DNA of 64,000 nt from assembly GCA_012295275.1 (NCBI GenBank), contig CM022665.1, positions 18,296,150-18,360,149 of the forward strand. Direction: 5' to 3'. This document shows, one piece after another, positions 42,596-56,398 of this stretch; position 1 is the first letter of the stretch, and each line of letters begins with the position of its first letter. Source of the stretch: Chrysomallon squamiferum (Eukaryota > Mollusca > Gastropoda > Neomphalida > Peltospiridae). The position numbers and the translations under genes were made by a program. Below the pieces are notes generated by a model. The model searched no databases and was not told where the DNA came from. It saw only the letters and a list, made by a program, of their open reading frames with translations.

Positions 42596-45500
42596 ATGTT
42601 GAAGGAAATACTTTTGAGACTTATACATTATGTATTAAGTTTAGGATTATTTCTTAATCAGACTATTGTCAATTTTCCTAATAAACTGGGTAGTTTCTTT
42701 AAGAAACAGCCCCTTGGACGAATTCGTTCTGATGCAAGACGGCTGAAAAAATTGCCTTTACACGTGGGACTTGTTATTGTAGAAAGTGAATATTCTTATC
42801 GTGATATAGCTAATATTATTGTGTGGTCTGTTGCCTTGGGAATATCATATATAAGTGTGTATGATTTTAATGGTATGTTTTTTCTATTTAAATACCACTC
42901 TTCTTGCTTCTCTATTACGCATTAATAAAATTTAAGGAAAATTAAAGTTTAAACTTATAAATGTAATACTTTTATTAATTTTAAACTGATTAAGATTTAT
43001 TTCGGTTCATACGGTTTATTTTACAAATAATAAGTGTATAAACCAGAATCAACTTTCTAATTAACTTTATATAAATGAATAAACGCAGCTGACCAAAACT
43101 CATTTTGAAATCAAATAATAAAAATTACCATTGTGAAATCATATTGATGGTATTTATCCTCACTATGAATTATATCATAAAACTAGTTGATGTATAAATC
43201 TCCAAACACATTAAATGAACTTGTTAAAGACTGGAATGACTTGTATACATAATGGCCATGGAGAAAATATGTTAGCATAAAATAGCATCAGAAGTGTATA
43301 TAAGAAACTTTAAAAACAAATCCAGCAAGTCATTAAAACTAAAAATTAGCATGATGTTCAACAGACACACCTTTAATAACATTATTCTAATGTTTTGCAT
43401 GTGTTTGGTATATCATTGTTATAAATATTAATTTCAGGTGAAATAAAGAGAAATGCTGTTTTATTGCAAAAAGAAATACAGAAAAGTAAAGAAGAAATAC
43501 TGGCTTCTGAGAAGTTGAAATATGATATAGAAATTTATTCAACAGACAGAAGAGAAAAAACTAGGGAAGGTGGTAGGTGTTTTTTATTCATTAATACCAC
43601 TGATAGACAACATTCATTGTTATTTTTTTCTTTTTTTTGCAATGTTTTCCTGGCTTCTGAATTTACAAAAAGTAATACATTTCAACTGATGCACATAATT
43701 TGTTCATTAGTTTTTCATAAACATACATTTAAGTGATATTATTACTATTAGGTAAACTAGTGTGAAAAATAAATACAGTATTTATAATTGTAATAGTTGG
43801 ATAAATCTGCTTTCTGCAGTTAACAGTAATAAAATATTTAGTGATTATATCCACTTAGTGCAAAGATTTAATCTTATTTACGGGATAATTTTCTGTATTT
43901 TGTGGACGTTAAGTTAAGCTTTTAATGCAGAGTACAATACAGACAGTGAAACAGAAATTTGTGACACTTGTAAAATAAATCACATTGGCATCCATTCGAA
44001 TTAATATTAATGTATCCACGAAACTACCATTGTTTTTATATTTAATCTTTGTATTTTATTGCTAACCAGAAATAATTTAGTGACAGCTGAAAATGTTATG
44101 TATTTGTTTTTTTATTTATGGGGTCATTCCGTGTCAAATCACCCAAAAAAAAAAGAAATTTAAACCCGACCGTCTCAGATTTTTATAAAACTTGGTATAC
44201 TTGTTGACTGGGATCCCACAGCACCAAATCTGAAATGTTAGCCCAATCAGACCAGTGGTGTGGGAGATACGGCCCTACGAAATTTGAGATTTTTGCCAAA
44301 AATGGGTGTGACCACCAACCTTACAACCCTCATATCTCAGGAACTACTGGGCCAATCTTCATAAAATTGGTATTGTTAGAAAGGCAAAATGACAAGGATA
44401 CCAAATCTGCCATTTTTGTTTAGTTTGGAAAATATTGGAGTACCTTGACCTTTTGACCTTTGCTATGACCTTGAAATTGACCGTGTGGATCACGTGATCT
44501 TGAGATGACCTTTATTGAAATTTAATCTCCCACATGTTAACTAAAACATATAAAAGTTTCCTGGGTGTAATATTTTTTGTTTAGCCACAATATAGATTTA
44601 AAAAATGCACATACATGAAAATAACACCTTTTCAGCCATTAACATCTGATTAACTAAAACCTGAATGATCAATTCTGGATGCTAGGGATCACCATCTTTC
44701 TTGATCATCGAGTAAGACATTGTAGGCCTACATGTATGCATAAAGTTCACATAAATCTGAGAGAACTAGGTGTTTCTGATGCTTAACCGTCTCACTATGT
44801 TTGTTTCAAATGCTCACTGTATCCTTCATTCCCAGACACATTCTACTGTTCTCATCACTTTCATAAAATTGGATTATTTCCTCCTTCAATTCATTGTCCT
44901 TTCAATGGTAAAGGGTGACAAAATCAAGATTTGCACATGCTCTGGGTAGGATTCAGACATTATGATGTCATTTTAATGTTACTGTAGCTGATGCTAGTTT
45001 TTTTTTCCTTTTTCATTCATTTACTGGAATGTGCTAGAGAATGGAGTTTGACAGGAGTTTAAGCCCTAAACTTCGACAGAATAGAATTCAAATCAAAGTC
45101 CTTTTCTGGGGAAACAACAACCAGCGGTTTGTCTGGCAAGTTATCACCAAATTCTCCTATTGTAATACCACCCATACTAAAGCCATCTTCTGCAGGACCT
45201 TTGATTTCTGAAGGGTAATCAGACAGTCACAGCACAACTTGTCTCCTGGCACTAGTGTCTTTGGAGGATTTACTAAGCATTTGTAAGTGCCCATGCTAAC
45301 AATTCTTAAAGATCTAGTGCGTGCTTGCTCAGGGTGGCAATTAAGGGGATCACAACAGTTTTTCTGCAATGTTGAAAATTTGATGAAAAGTTCTTGTTCA
45401 TGATACTCTTGATGTCCCGTGTTTCGATCCCACTTCAAAGAGTGAGGAGTTCGACTTCCTCAGTTTTCCATACACTTCGCAAAAACTCCTTTTTGATATG

Positions 45501-47797
45501 ATGGTGCTGATAACACACATTTTCAGGAGAGTTAAAGCTGCAGTTAGCCTTGGAAGAAATAAGGATTTTCATTATTGGCCTGCACCTTCAATTCAATAGA
45601 ACAAAGTCAGTGCTGAAACCGTTTCAGTAAAGTTAAGCAGGTCATAAAATGGCAGCAGAGTACATGTGTTATTGCCAAAGGCCCACAAGTCTTGGGCATT
45701 TATGTCAATCTTCTCAAGTATAAATCACAGTTTATTAAGGTGAAGTAGACCTTGTTCATACTCTGTGTACAGACTGGGTGTACAAATACATTATGCAGTA
45801 CATCACTTGATGACGTCTGATTTCAGACTGGGTTGTACTGTTGTTGACTGAAACCTTGTTCAAAACCAATGGCAAGGCCCACATGACATGATAAAATTAC
45901 TTAATAGGTTTTATGAAATAAAAATATTATTTATATATCAACATCTGACATTGTGTCCAAGTTAAAAAGCTTCAAATTGTCAAAGAAATGCAGATGAAGA
46001 AACTTCTTTTTCTTAAACTTCTAATTGCCATGTGCTCAATGGGGATTGCACCAGGGGATCTAAAGGAATTCCTGACCTGCCTGAAGCATCACTTCCTGTT
46101 AACCCTTTGAGCCTGATTGTGTAGAACATGTCATGCCATTTGGCATCTTTTCATATCCTTCAGGCATTCCTTCAGACATGTCAGGTGGGTTTTAACTCCA
46201 AAGATGAGTTTTTAGTCTCAGAGAAAACTGTAATGCATTGTATCAATCATCCATGCAGGTATGCATTTTTTTAAATCTCTATTATGGCTAAACAAAAAAT
46301 ATTATACCCAGGAATCTTTTATATGTGAACTTTATGCATACAGGTAGGCCTACAATGTCTTACTCGATGATCAAAAGAGATGGTGATTCCTAGCATCCAG
46401 AATTGATCATTCAGGTTTTAGTTAATCAGATGTTAATGGCTGAAAAGGTGTTATTTTCATGTATGTGCATTTTTTAAATCTATATTGTGGCTAAACAAAA
46501 AATATTACACCCAGGAAACTTTTATATGTTTTAGTTAACATGTGGGAGATTAAATTTCAATAAAGGTCATCTCAAGATCACGTGATCCACACGGTCAATT
46601 TCAAGGTCATAGCAAAGGTCAAAAGGTCAAGGTACTCCAATATTTTCCAAACTAAACAAAAATGGCAGATTTGGTATCCTTGTCATTTTGCCTTTCTAAC
46701 AATACCAATTTTATGAAGATTGGCCCAGTAGTTCCTGAGATATGAGGGTTCTAAGGTTGGTGGTCACACCCATTTTTGGCAAAAATCTCAAAATTCGGTG
46801 GGCCGTATCTCCCACACCACTGGTCTGATTGAGCTAAAATTTCAGATTTGGTGCTGTGGGATCCCAGTCAACAAGTATACCAAGTTTTATAAAAATCTGA
46901 GACGGTCGGGTTTAAACCATTGGGTGATTTGACACGGAATGACCCTATGAGATAAATATTGAATTTTTTTTAAAGTTATTTGCTAATTATGGAACCATTT
47001 AGGGCATGTAGGGATAAACAAATTTTGGGGGGTGAACAAGCTGGTGGGTAACATCAATAGTTAATTGTCTGTTTGAATATTTTTTATTTTAAAAAACATT
47101 TTTAATGATACTGTACTTATTTAAAATAACCACACACAAAAAAAGATGAAGAAGAGAGAAAAACGCCTACGTAGTAAATAAAAGATTCAAATGATGATAG
47201 CTTTTAAAAAATTGGTCATCTTCATGAATATTTCACAGACTTGAAATATTGATCTTTTGAATGATATTATTTTATGAGTAGCTTTAAAAAAATTTAATGA
47301 AAGAAAAAAATAACCAAAATGGTCAATTTTAATTTAACAACCAATTTTTATTTCATTTGTGTTGTAATGTATACTAAATAAACATAAATATAATTTATCA
47401 TGTTTTATCCTTTCACTATTTTATACATGTTTAAGCATAATTTAAAAACAAATTCTAACAAAACTGTTTTTATCCTTCCACTAGTTTAAATATATATATA
47501 TATTGCTGTAAAAAAGTATGTTACAATAATTTTTATTTCCTAACATAATGTATATACTATTATATTCTACATAAACATAAGTAGAATTTATCTTGTTTAA
47601 AAAAAAAATTAATAATAATAATATAACATAATTATTTTTATCCTTTCACTCTTTTCAGTGTAGATACATATATATTATATATGAGGGGGAGAGAAACATA
47701 TATACACAAATGTACATATATTATTATAAAAAAAAAAGATTTGATACAGTAATTGAATTTTATAACAGATATATGTATGTTTATATTTATAAATTTA

Positions 47798-47831
<34 letters not shown>

Positions 47832-49205
47832 TTCTTCTCAGCATGTACAAACATAAAACGAGTCAGAGTTAATTTATTGTGTGAGGAGGATGGACGGTGT
47901 AGTATTGTCAAAGTGACAAAACATTTGTGTCAGCTTGTACAAAACAAAGAGCACAGAGTGGAAGATATCATACCAAACAATGTTGATACATTTTTTCAAG
48001 GTAACCATAGCACCTGCATTTCATGTTTTTTCTTTCTTTTCTGTTTTATATATATACACACACATACAAACACATACAGGGGTACAAAAAAAAAAAAAAA
48101 AATATTTTTTTAAATTATTTTTTTATTTAATTGTTTTTATTTATATAAATTGAATACCAGTTTATGAAGACTGTTCATCAGAAAGAAATTTATTTTATTT
48201 TTTGTTGTTGTTTTTAAATTTTTATATGATAACCACATAAACTGAATTCCAGTTAATATTTATCACAAAAGAAACAAAAAATAATTTATATTTTTATTCT
48301 AAATGTATTTGGACTACATTTTACTCTTATTTATGGAGATAATAACAAATAATCACCACATAATAATCCATTGTCAGAAGGAGATTTCCTCTCATAACAT
48401 AATTTAAAAAAAGAGAGAGACATATATTTAAGCATATAATAATCATTTTATAAACAAACACACACATTAATATAGTGAGAGAAAAAACAAGCAAAAAACC
48501 TGTTTTATAATTATCTCAGATACATAGATTCTGCAATATTCTAATTCTTTTCACCAATTTTTTTTCTTTTTCCTTTTTCTTTTTACAGATTTTACAAAAT
48601 TTCCCGATCCAGACATTGTTATAAAATTTGGGCCCATAGATTCATTGTTAGGTTTTCTTCCTTGGCAAATACGCTTAACTAGCATTTTGTGAGTATCCTG
48701 TGATTTTCAGTAATAATTCTGTTTTGTTTTTGTGTAGGTGTTTTTCATTCTTTTTTTTATTCTTTTATTTTTTTATTTAATTTAAAATACAAAAAAAAAT
48801 ATTTATGGAACTAAAATTAAATTTTGAAAATGATTTTATTGCCTAACATCTTGAAAACAAAATACATGAGTAGTTAAATTGTAACTGATAATTTTTATTT
48901 TTAAACTGTTATTTAATTTTTAATGATAAACCAAACCATTAAATTAAATTAAAAGGTTTGTTGAATCTATATATATATATTTTTTAATGTTTTATCTGTA
49001 ATTACTAATAAACTTATAATTATTATTTAAACTATCTTTTTCTAACATTAAGGGGAAAAAAAATAGTCATAGTTAAATGTAAAAAATTTAATTTTTATAA
49101 CTTTGTATTTTCAGATCATTTCCCTCTCATAGACAGATAACCTATAAGACATTTTTATCAACACTGGTTTCATACGCACACACAGAGCAGCGACATGGCA
49201 AATAA
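42596..49205 (+). CDS. NUS1: NUS1 / Nogo-B receptor, cis-prenyltransferase subunit, complete
   Basis: Five exons: 42596-42872, 43438-43572, 47842-48000, 48589-48688, 49115-49205. They join in one frame of 253 codons plus TAA (human 293 aa). NUS1 is the non-catalytic partner of DHDDS in the ER-membrane cis-prenyltransferase that makes dehydrodolichyl diphosphate for dolichol and N-glycosylation. Exon 1 encodes a hydrophobic N-terminal membrane segment (about residues 5-27), then [11 protein letters not shown] and [15 protein letters not shown]. Exon 4 has [18 protein letters not shown]. The C-terminus ends EQRHGK, keeping the R-x-G motif needed for activity of the heterodimer. The ATG at 42596 is preceded by an in-frame GTG at 42584 that I do not consider a start. 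All donors and acceptors are GT-AG. Intron 2 (4.3 kb) hosts a 2.8-kb inverted-repeat element. EED lies head-to-head upstream. Confidence 0.95.
44121..46945. mobile_element. DNA element with about 630-bp terminal inverted repeats, TATG target duplication
   Basis: The left end GGGTCATTCCGTGTCAAATC is repeated inverted at the right end, and the inverted match extends over about 630 bp on each side (44121 to about 44755; about 46320 to 46945). TATG flanks both ends (44117-44120, 46946-46949). The right arm holds an extra direct repeat (about 46262-46326 and 46466-46530). The 1.6-kb centre contains a decayed minus-strand coding trace (45157-45438). It has a 4-bp target duplication, which excludes Tc1/mariner and piggyBac-type ends; Sola or Academ are possible, but the family is not established. 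Confidence 0.85.
45064..45438 (-). pseudogene. Decayed Cys-rich coding remnant inside the inverted-repeat element
   Basis: A frame of 93 codons (45157-45438) has NCCDPLNCH, then [12 protein letters not shown] and [10 protein letters not shown]: paired cysteines and a histidine spaced like a zinc-binding module. After a frame change it seems to continue to about 45064 as [18 protein letters not shown]. Cys-rich modules of this look occur in uncharacterised invertebrate proteins linked with transposons, but that is memory, not a search. It is probably what remains of the gene once carried by the element. Confidence 0.4.
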
Positions 49206-49560
49206 AAGTAAAACATTTATCTGCCAAATGGAATAAATTCTGTATGATAATATACGCATACTTACGCAGTTTGTTATTTTACTTGTTTATCCAGAGATAC
49301 CAACATACAATTCATCAAAAGTAAAAATGTGCTGAAATTTCCTATTTATCATTGCATTATTATGTTAATTTTTATTCACATTATCACTTGATGTGACCTC
49401 AGTGTACTGTAATGAGATGAACAAAATATTTAAATATGTTATGTGTTTCCTAGATAGTTTTAACTTCTTTACCAGCCATTGCTAATAATCAAGTTTTGAA
49501 AAAGAAAACACATTTAACAAGCCTGTAAGGTTATACAAAATGTGGTATTTCTGCTTGTTT

Positions 49561-49597
<37 letters not shown>

Positions 49598-49820
49598 AAA
49601 TAGAAAACATCATTGAGGAAAAAGTAAATGTACTGTTTTTTTTATTGCCACTCTTACTAAGTTAATGCATACTAAACAGATCAAATAATAATTCACAGGT
49701 ATAAGATATTTGGTTAGGTTATTTTCTTTTTCTGTCACAAGAAATATACCTAAAGAATTCATCTATATTCTGCCAAACACCAGTAATTAGGGGGAACCAA
49801 TTCTTGTATGTTTTTATCTC

Positions 49821-49998
49821 AGGATATATTAATAAAGATAAACCTCATATATGTTGTAAAATAAAAATTAGCATATTTATAAAGGATATAATAATTAAAA
49901 GGGATATATTAATAAAAACACAGATAATCCAAGTCACATGTATAATGTAAAATAAAAATTAAGATGTTTATAAAGGATATAATAATTAAATATAATTT
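49821..49998. repeat. Tandem doublet of about 95-bp units
   Basis: Two copies of a unit starting GGATATATTAATAAA and ending TATAAAGGATATAATAATTA. Confidence 0.6.
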
Positions 49999-51694
49999 AA
50001 TACTGTCACATTCCTGTCTTAAATGACAATGTTAAAAAGGACACAAATTTGTCTCAGTAAAAGATAAAGATGGCTGAATGTGGCTGCCCAATATGGCTGC
50101 CACCTAATGATCTAATTATATTATATTAATATTAATGTGGTCTGTAAGCACTTAATGTTGTTACATTAATAATGTTAGTGCAACCACTAACAATATTATT
50201 TTTATGGACATAAAATAACAGGCTGTCTGAAAGTCTAATATCAAAGCCAAAATGTATGGACAGTATGCTAAATATTTTCTAAGAATAATTTCATCAGGAA
50301 AAATTAAAAACGTCCAAGATTTGATGGCAAAACATTGAATTTCAGTTGTTAGACATTGGACTGAAGTTCAGCAGGATGTAGGTTCAGACCTCTATAGCCA
50401 ACTTGTACATCTGGTTTTTCAGAACTGTAGAATATCCTTTCCTTTCAAAAGGTGCTTATAAAAAATCCCATTAATGTTGATTAGTAAGATAATTCCATGG
50501 ATGAACATCCTTGGTTTTTCTCTCTATTTTTATTTAAGTGACCTGTAAAAACCAGTGATACTTTCAAGTGTGACAATACGATATCATATGAATTGCCTGT
50601 ATCATTTGTATGGACTACAAAATATAAAATATTGGAATTAATATTGCTGACATATTTGTGTATTCAGTGTATGGAGAGACAAAAATATAATATTTATAGA
50701 AATGTTTTAGATTTTGGATTTTATAAAAATTAACTTGTTTAAATTTTTTTATTATTACTGTTATTATTATTGATGAATTAATCATGTCTCTTACTATATC
50801 TAGGTTACAAAAGATATCCATGTAATAATTTGAACAGAGGTTAATAATGGAGAAAAGAATATAATGTGTTAATAATGAGGCACCCTTACCATCAGTGGCA
50901 TAGCTATGCTATGGAAATATGGCCAAACACAGGGCATTTTTCTACTGTTTTTTTTAGCTGATTTTTATGGTCTAATTATCTGAAATGTCAGATGTCTGGA
51001 CAGGGACACAGCTTCAGTGTTTGCCTAAGGTGATTATTTATTCAAAGATATGCCCATATGTAGCATTCCAGACTTGATCTTATTACTGAAATTAAGCTAC
51101 CTGTGGGCATTGGGTGTTTTTTGGGGTCATTAGTGTTACTGCTGAGTTTGGTAAGTTAAATCTGCTTTATCATGTTAATTGATTAGAAATTTTAAATCAG
51201 AAATGTATAAAAGTTCATCTTTTTTTAAAATTTTGAGAAAGAAAAATAGTTTCTGAGCATGCAGCTTCTATATTGATTTTTTAAATTATTTTTATTGCCG
51301 TTGCCTGAGATTGAGATGTATTTATTTATTTTTATGGCTTTTTTTTTTTTTTTTTTTCTTTTTTTTTTTTCTTTAATTTAAATTAAATAAAAACCAAAAT
51401 CCAGGGATAAAAATTGAATCAAAGCTAAGCAAAAACAAGTTTTGTTTTCTCACATTTATACATTTATGTATTAAATTTATCTGTAAATGATGTAATATAT
51501 AATCACTTTTTAATTCATAAATCACCAAAAATTAAAAAGGGAAAATTCATATAAAATGCATTTAATGTTCTATTACATTATTTTAACCATGAATTAACAT
51601 AGTTAAGTTAATTTTATTATTATTATGAAAATTTTACTTAATCATTATTTATTTTTTATTTTGTTTTTGTATTTTTAATACTAAGTATTTTTTA

Positions 51695-51736
<42 letters not shown>

Positions 51737-54074
51737 AGTTATAAAACATTAAATTGTGAATTTTTTTTTTTCATGTAATAGGCTCCAAATAAATTATTTT
51801 TGTTGGCTGAAATGAAAATGTTACAAGTTATATTGTTCAATTATGATGCAATAAATATTTACATAACAAACTTTGTTTGGTTTCAGTATTATTTAATCCA
51901 GTATGTGTATCTTGTTTCCATATTTAGAAGATAGAAATACGTGTAAGCTGTCAAACATTTTACCTCTTTTTTTATTGAAAATCTTTAAGCACAGAACGTG
52001 TAAATCAAACTATATAGATTCAGAGACTAATGACTCCTCTTTCATTAAAATGAGAAAAATTATTTACTTAACATAAGTTGTCTAAAATCTTAATGAGTGC
52101 ATGTGCATGTGTGAATGGAATATGAAAGTGACTCTTAAAAACATTTATAGTCAAATATGTATGCATATATGTTCCTTTGTTGCATATCTTTGTATTGTCT
52201 GTGTGTGTGTTACATTAAACACTGGTGCAGACAATTGATTATTCACATACAAATGGTTTATTCAGCTGTTAGAAGTCATTTGCATAATGTGTGAAGGAGA
52301 TTTATTTTTTTATTATACAGTGAACTGGAAAATTAAATATTTTTATTTATTTTAAACATCTGCCAGTGAAATTTTCTCAATAAATTATATTCACTGACAG
52401 ATCCAAATTAAACTAAAACTGTATTTTCCATCACTTAGGAACAAAATGTGGCTGTTGAAAACTGGATTGCAATTAAAATGTCAAAAAAGAAACTGATAGT
52501 TGTTTTCAATAAATGTACACCATTGATTTTTACTTTATTTTATTTTTTATTTTATTTTTTGACTTTAGATAGGACCATCATCATGGTACTAATTTTTGCA
52601 TTTTTTTTTTTTTTTTTAATTTATGATATTATTAAACTTTAATATCCTAGAAAAATAAATATTTTTCTTTATTATTATTTTTTATTTCTGTTGCATCATT
52701 TTTCTTTATATTTATTTTACCTTTAAACTGATCTATTTTTATTATTTTATTTCTGTTCATTTGTTTCATGTTGCATTTTTTAAATTTTATGTTTTTAATT
52801 TTTTAATTGTCATTATATATATTTTTTTCAAGTTCTAAATATTTGTTCTTACTTTTTTTATTTTTTTTATTTATTATTATTTTAATTCTGTGAATTTACT
52901 GAAAGAACACATTTTTTTAATTTTAAAATTAAAATAAAACAAAAATAATTAACAACTAATGTTGATATCAAATAATTTTATTACCACAAAGTATACATGG
53001 ATAAATATACACATTTTTTTTTTCCTAAACCAACACAACAGACATCAACTAACACAAATAAGTTACAGGAATGTCCAACAGAAATTAAAAAATACAATAA
53101 CTGACACTTCTGCAAGAAGTGTATTTAAGTTTCAAAAAATAAAAGTGCAGGAAAAAAGATAATAATTGCTTTGCAGCTTACAAAAGAAAAATTAAATTTA
53201 ATAAATATAGTGAAAATAAATAAATAAAACATTTAGCTTAAAAACCTAAAACCTAAAAACTATATATATATATAAAGAATACACAAGAACATTATTTACT
53301 TGTGTGTAAATGAATAAAGCAAAACATCTGAAGTAGCAAAATTAAAAGCAACCAAAAAAATTGATTTAGCTTGCATAAATTTTAAATCAGTTTTTAAAAA
53401 TGAAATGAATAAAAACTGAAAAAAGCATTTTAAAATTGACAAATGCAGCTTTCAGCTTACAGAAAAGTAAAAATTTGAAGAATAAAAAAAGTACCGACAT
53501 TATTACAGATATCTCACTTTCTTGCTAATACTGCTGTTTATTTTCTACATAGTAAAAGGTCCCTTGCTGCTATATTAAAGAATAAACAACAAGGGCAGCA
53601 GCAAATATCCTTTTTTGTTCAAAACAAAATAATGGAGACTTAATGATTTACACAACAAAGGAATGAGTAGATATTAATTAAAAATAAATTTAATAAAATT
53701 ACTTTGTAAGGATAAGCAGGGTGAGAGATTTAAATAAAACAATAAAAAAAAAATGTTAAAAAGGTAACAATATGATCACTACAGTAGTCAGACAATTAAC
53801 CACTTGCAGTAATGTTAAAATATTAATAGCTGAAATGTTAATGGTCGAAATCTTGTAGACTCAACCACTTGTTAACTGATGAATCACTGTACAGTATGAT
53901 TCACATGATTACAGAAATAGAAAACATTAAAATACCCTGTTTAAGTATTGTGTGCTTTGTAAAAATATGTATTAATTTAAGTCTGAAATTTATAACTGTC
54001 TTGAATGAAGACAAAAGAAACAATTTATTCCTTAAAATTTCTGTTTTTTGGAAGTATACATGCATGCATCTGCA

Positions 54075-54111
54075 ACACACACGCGCACACACACACACAC
54101 ACACACACACA
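54075..54111. repeat. (AC)n microsatellite
   Basis: About 17 AC units with two CG interruptions at the start. Confidence 0.8.
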
Positions 54112-55998
54112 GAGATACGAAATCGATTGTTTATTTTATTCTTGTTTTAATTTTGTTTTTTGGAATATTTAAAAATTCACAAAAAATAAGTACAGTTCTT
54201 TTCCCAATAAAATGATTATCCAATTAATTTTATAATTAGAATGTGGAAAAATCCTCCAGAACTACAATATATAAAAAAATACAAATTAAATTACTACACA
54301 AATGAAACTGAATTATTCAATTTTTAAAATAAAATGACTTGAAATGATTAAATTTTCAATTCCATTCCAGTAATAATATATGTAATTATATGTACATTTT
54401 TGACATAGATAAAATTTCTGAATAATAATATTAAGAAAATTATAATGTATAATTGTTATGAATCAAATTTTTAAGATTATCATGAATTAAAATGGTGAAA
54501 AAAATTTCAACAGTGATCACAAATCTACAAACTAATTCTTATTATCATTTTCAAGCTATAATTATAAACATTTCAAAAGCGATGTATATAACATAAATAT
54601 TTTATAAAAAAATCCAGTCACCTGCACCAAATATTTATATTTTACGGAGTACTAGATGAAGCACATTGTAAGAACATTTACCCATGTTAAAATAAAAACT
54701 ATGTAAAAAAAAAAAAAAAAAAAATTAAAAAACATAAAAAAAAACATTGAGTATTTGTTCATACTTATAATGATAAATATGACAATTCAAAATATACTCA
54801 ACAAAGAAATTTATGGAACATTTTTAATTTTTTATACTCTACACAATCAATAAAAAAAAGAGAAAAAAAAAGAGATAAATTTTGATCTACAACTGATCTA
54901 TAATTGATATCATGTTGTCATTTACTAACTAATTTATAATCAAGGTTTAGATTTATTTTCTTGAAAGTCTTTAAACTTAATTCAAGTAAAATTATAAAAA
55001 CTGGTTATTGGGGGAAGGGCTGTTGTTTTTTATTTTTTATTTTATTTTATTTTATTATTTAAATTTTTTTTTAGTGAAAGGCAAGTGGGCATAAATTAAT
55101 AAAGAACAAAATAAAATTTTAAAGTAATTAATAATAAACTGGGCAAGATGCATAAATACTGACCAAGTTCTGAAACAAAAACCCCCCAGTAAAATAACAG
55201 TAAGGACTGATGTATCTTTCTAAATACACAAATTCTTGTTTAATTTATTTTATTTTTATTTTAAATTTTATTTATGATTTTTTTAACTATTGTATCTAAA
55301 CAAAACCACTAAATAAAACAATATATTTAAAAAAAATAATAATAATAATAATAAAAAAAATGTTCTCTGCTATCTTGGTGACTATTTAATAAATCATTTT
55401 TACAAACTTATTATTAGACAGCTCTTCCAAGGCATCACATAATAAATCAAGAAATTTTCACAGCATACAAATTATCTCCCTTGAAAACATCTTACGAAAC
55501 ACCTTCTGAACTTGCAATATGGTAGGTTTGACAACTTAAGTAATTTAAGTTATTGTGACATTTTACCTAAACTTTGACCCTGACCATGACCCTAGATGTA
55601 AATTTATAATAATTTATAATTCATAATGACTCTAATCTAAAATAAATTAACTCTAATCTTAACCATACCATAACCCTAATCTGTTGAAGTAACATTTGAT
55701 GTTGTGAGTATCAAAAGTTGCTTTCCCTTGCACAGTGTCACCAGATTCAACATTAGTTAAAAAAAAAATGGACACAATTAATGAATACTGTATTTAGTTG
55801 GCAACATTAGGAAGATAATACTTTCTGTGATTTAGAATTTGTACAATGAAAACAAACCCTTAACAACAGTACCAGGTTAATTCACAGCTCCAGTCTATAA
55901 AAAAAACCCATCTTTGTATTTTTGTTAATGATGCATGTGTGTAGCCTGACAAATTTTATTGTACATGAAAGCAAAACAGAGAATGAGTATATCTGCCT

Positions 55999-56139
55999 AT
56001 ACACACACACACACGTGTGTGTGTGTGTGTTTTTATATGTATGTACGTATGTATATATACATAAGAATATACACATACATTCAGACATAAAAATACATAT
56101 TCTGATATGCATCTGCATGCAAACAAACACACTCATCTG

Positions 56140-56181
<42 letters not shown>
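55999..56181. repeat. Palindromic (AC)n(GT)n and (GT)n microsatellites
   Basis: ACACACACACACAC runs directly into GTGTGTGTGTGTGTGT at 56000-56030, a perfect inverted dinucleotide repeat that can form a hairpin. A second run of about 19 GT units is at 56142-56180. Confidence 0.8.
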
Positions 56182-56184
<3 letters not shown>

Positions 56185-56337
56185 ATGTATAGTAAAACAC
56201 TGATTTATAATGAGTGTGGTACTGTTGTAATTTTACTGTAAAGCAGTATCTATATTATTTAAATACTTTTACAACAAAGGAGAGTTATCGAGTTATTCAG
56301 CACACACAAACACACACACACACACCTGTTTATATGC

Positions 56338-56339
<2 letters not shown>

Positions 56340-56371
<32 letters not shown>

Positions 56372-56398
56372 GAGGAGGAGGAGGAGGAGGAGGAGGAT
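56340..56398. repeat. (AAT)n followed by (GAG)n
   Basis: About nine AAT units pass straight into about nine GAG/AGG units. The GAG part is unusual in DNA this AT-rich. Confidence 0.8.
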
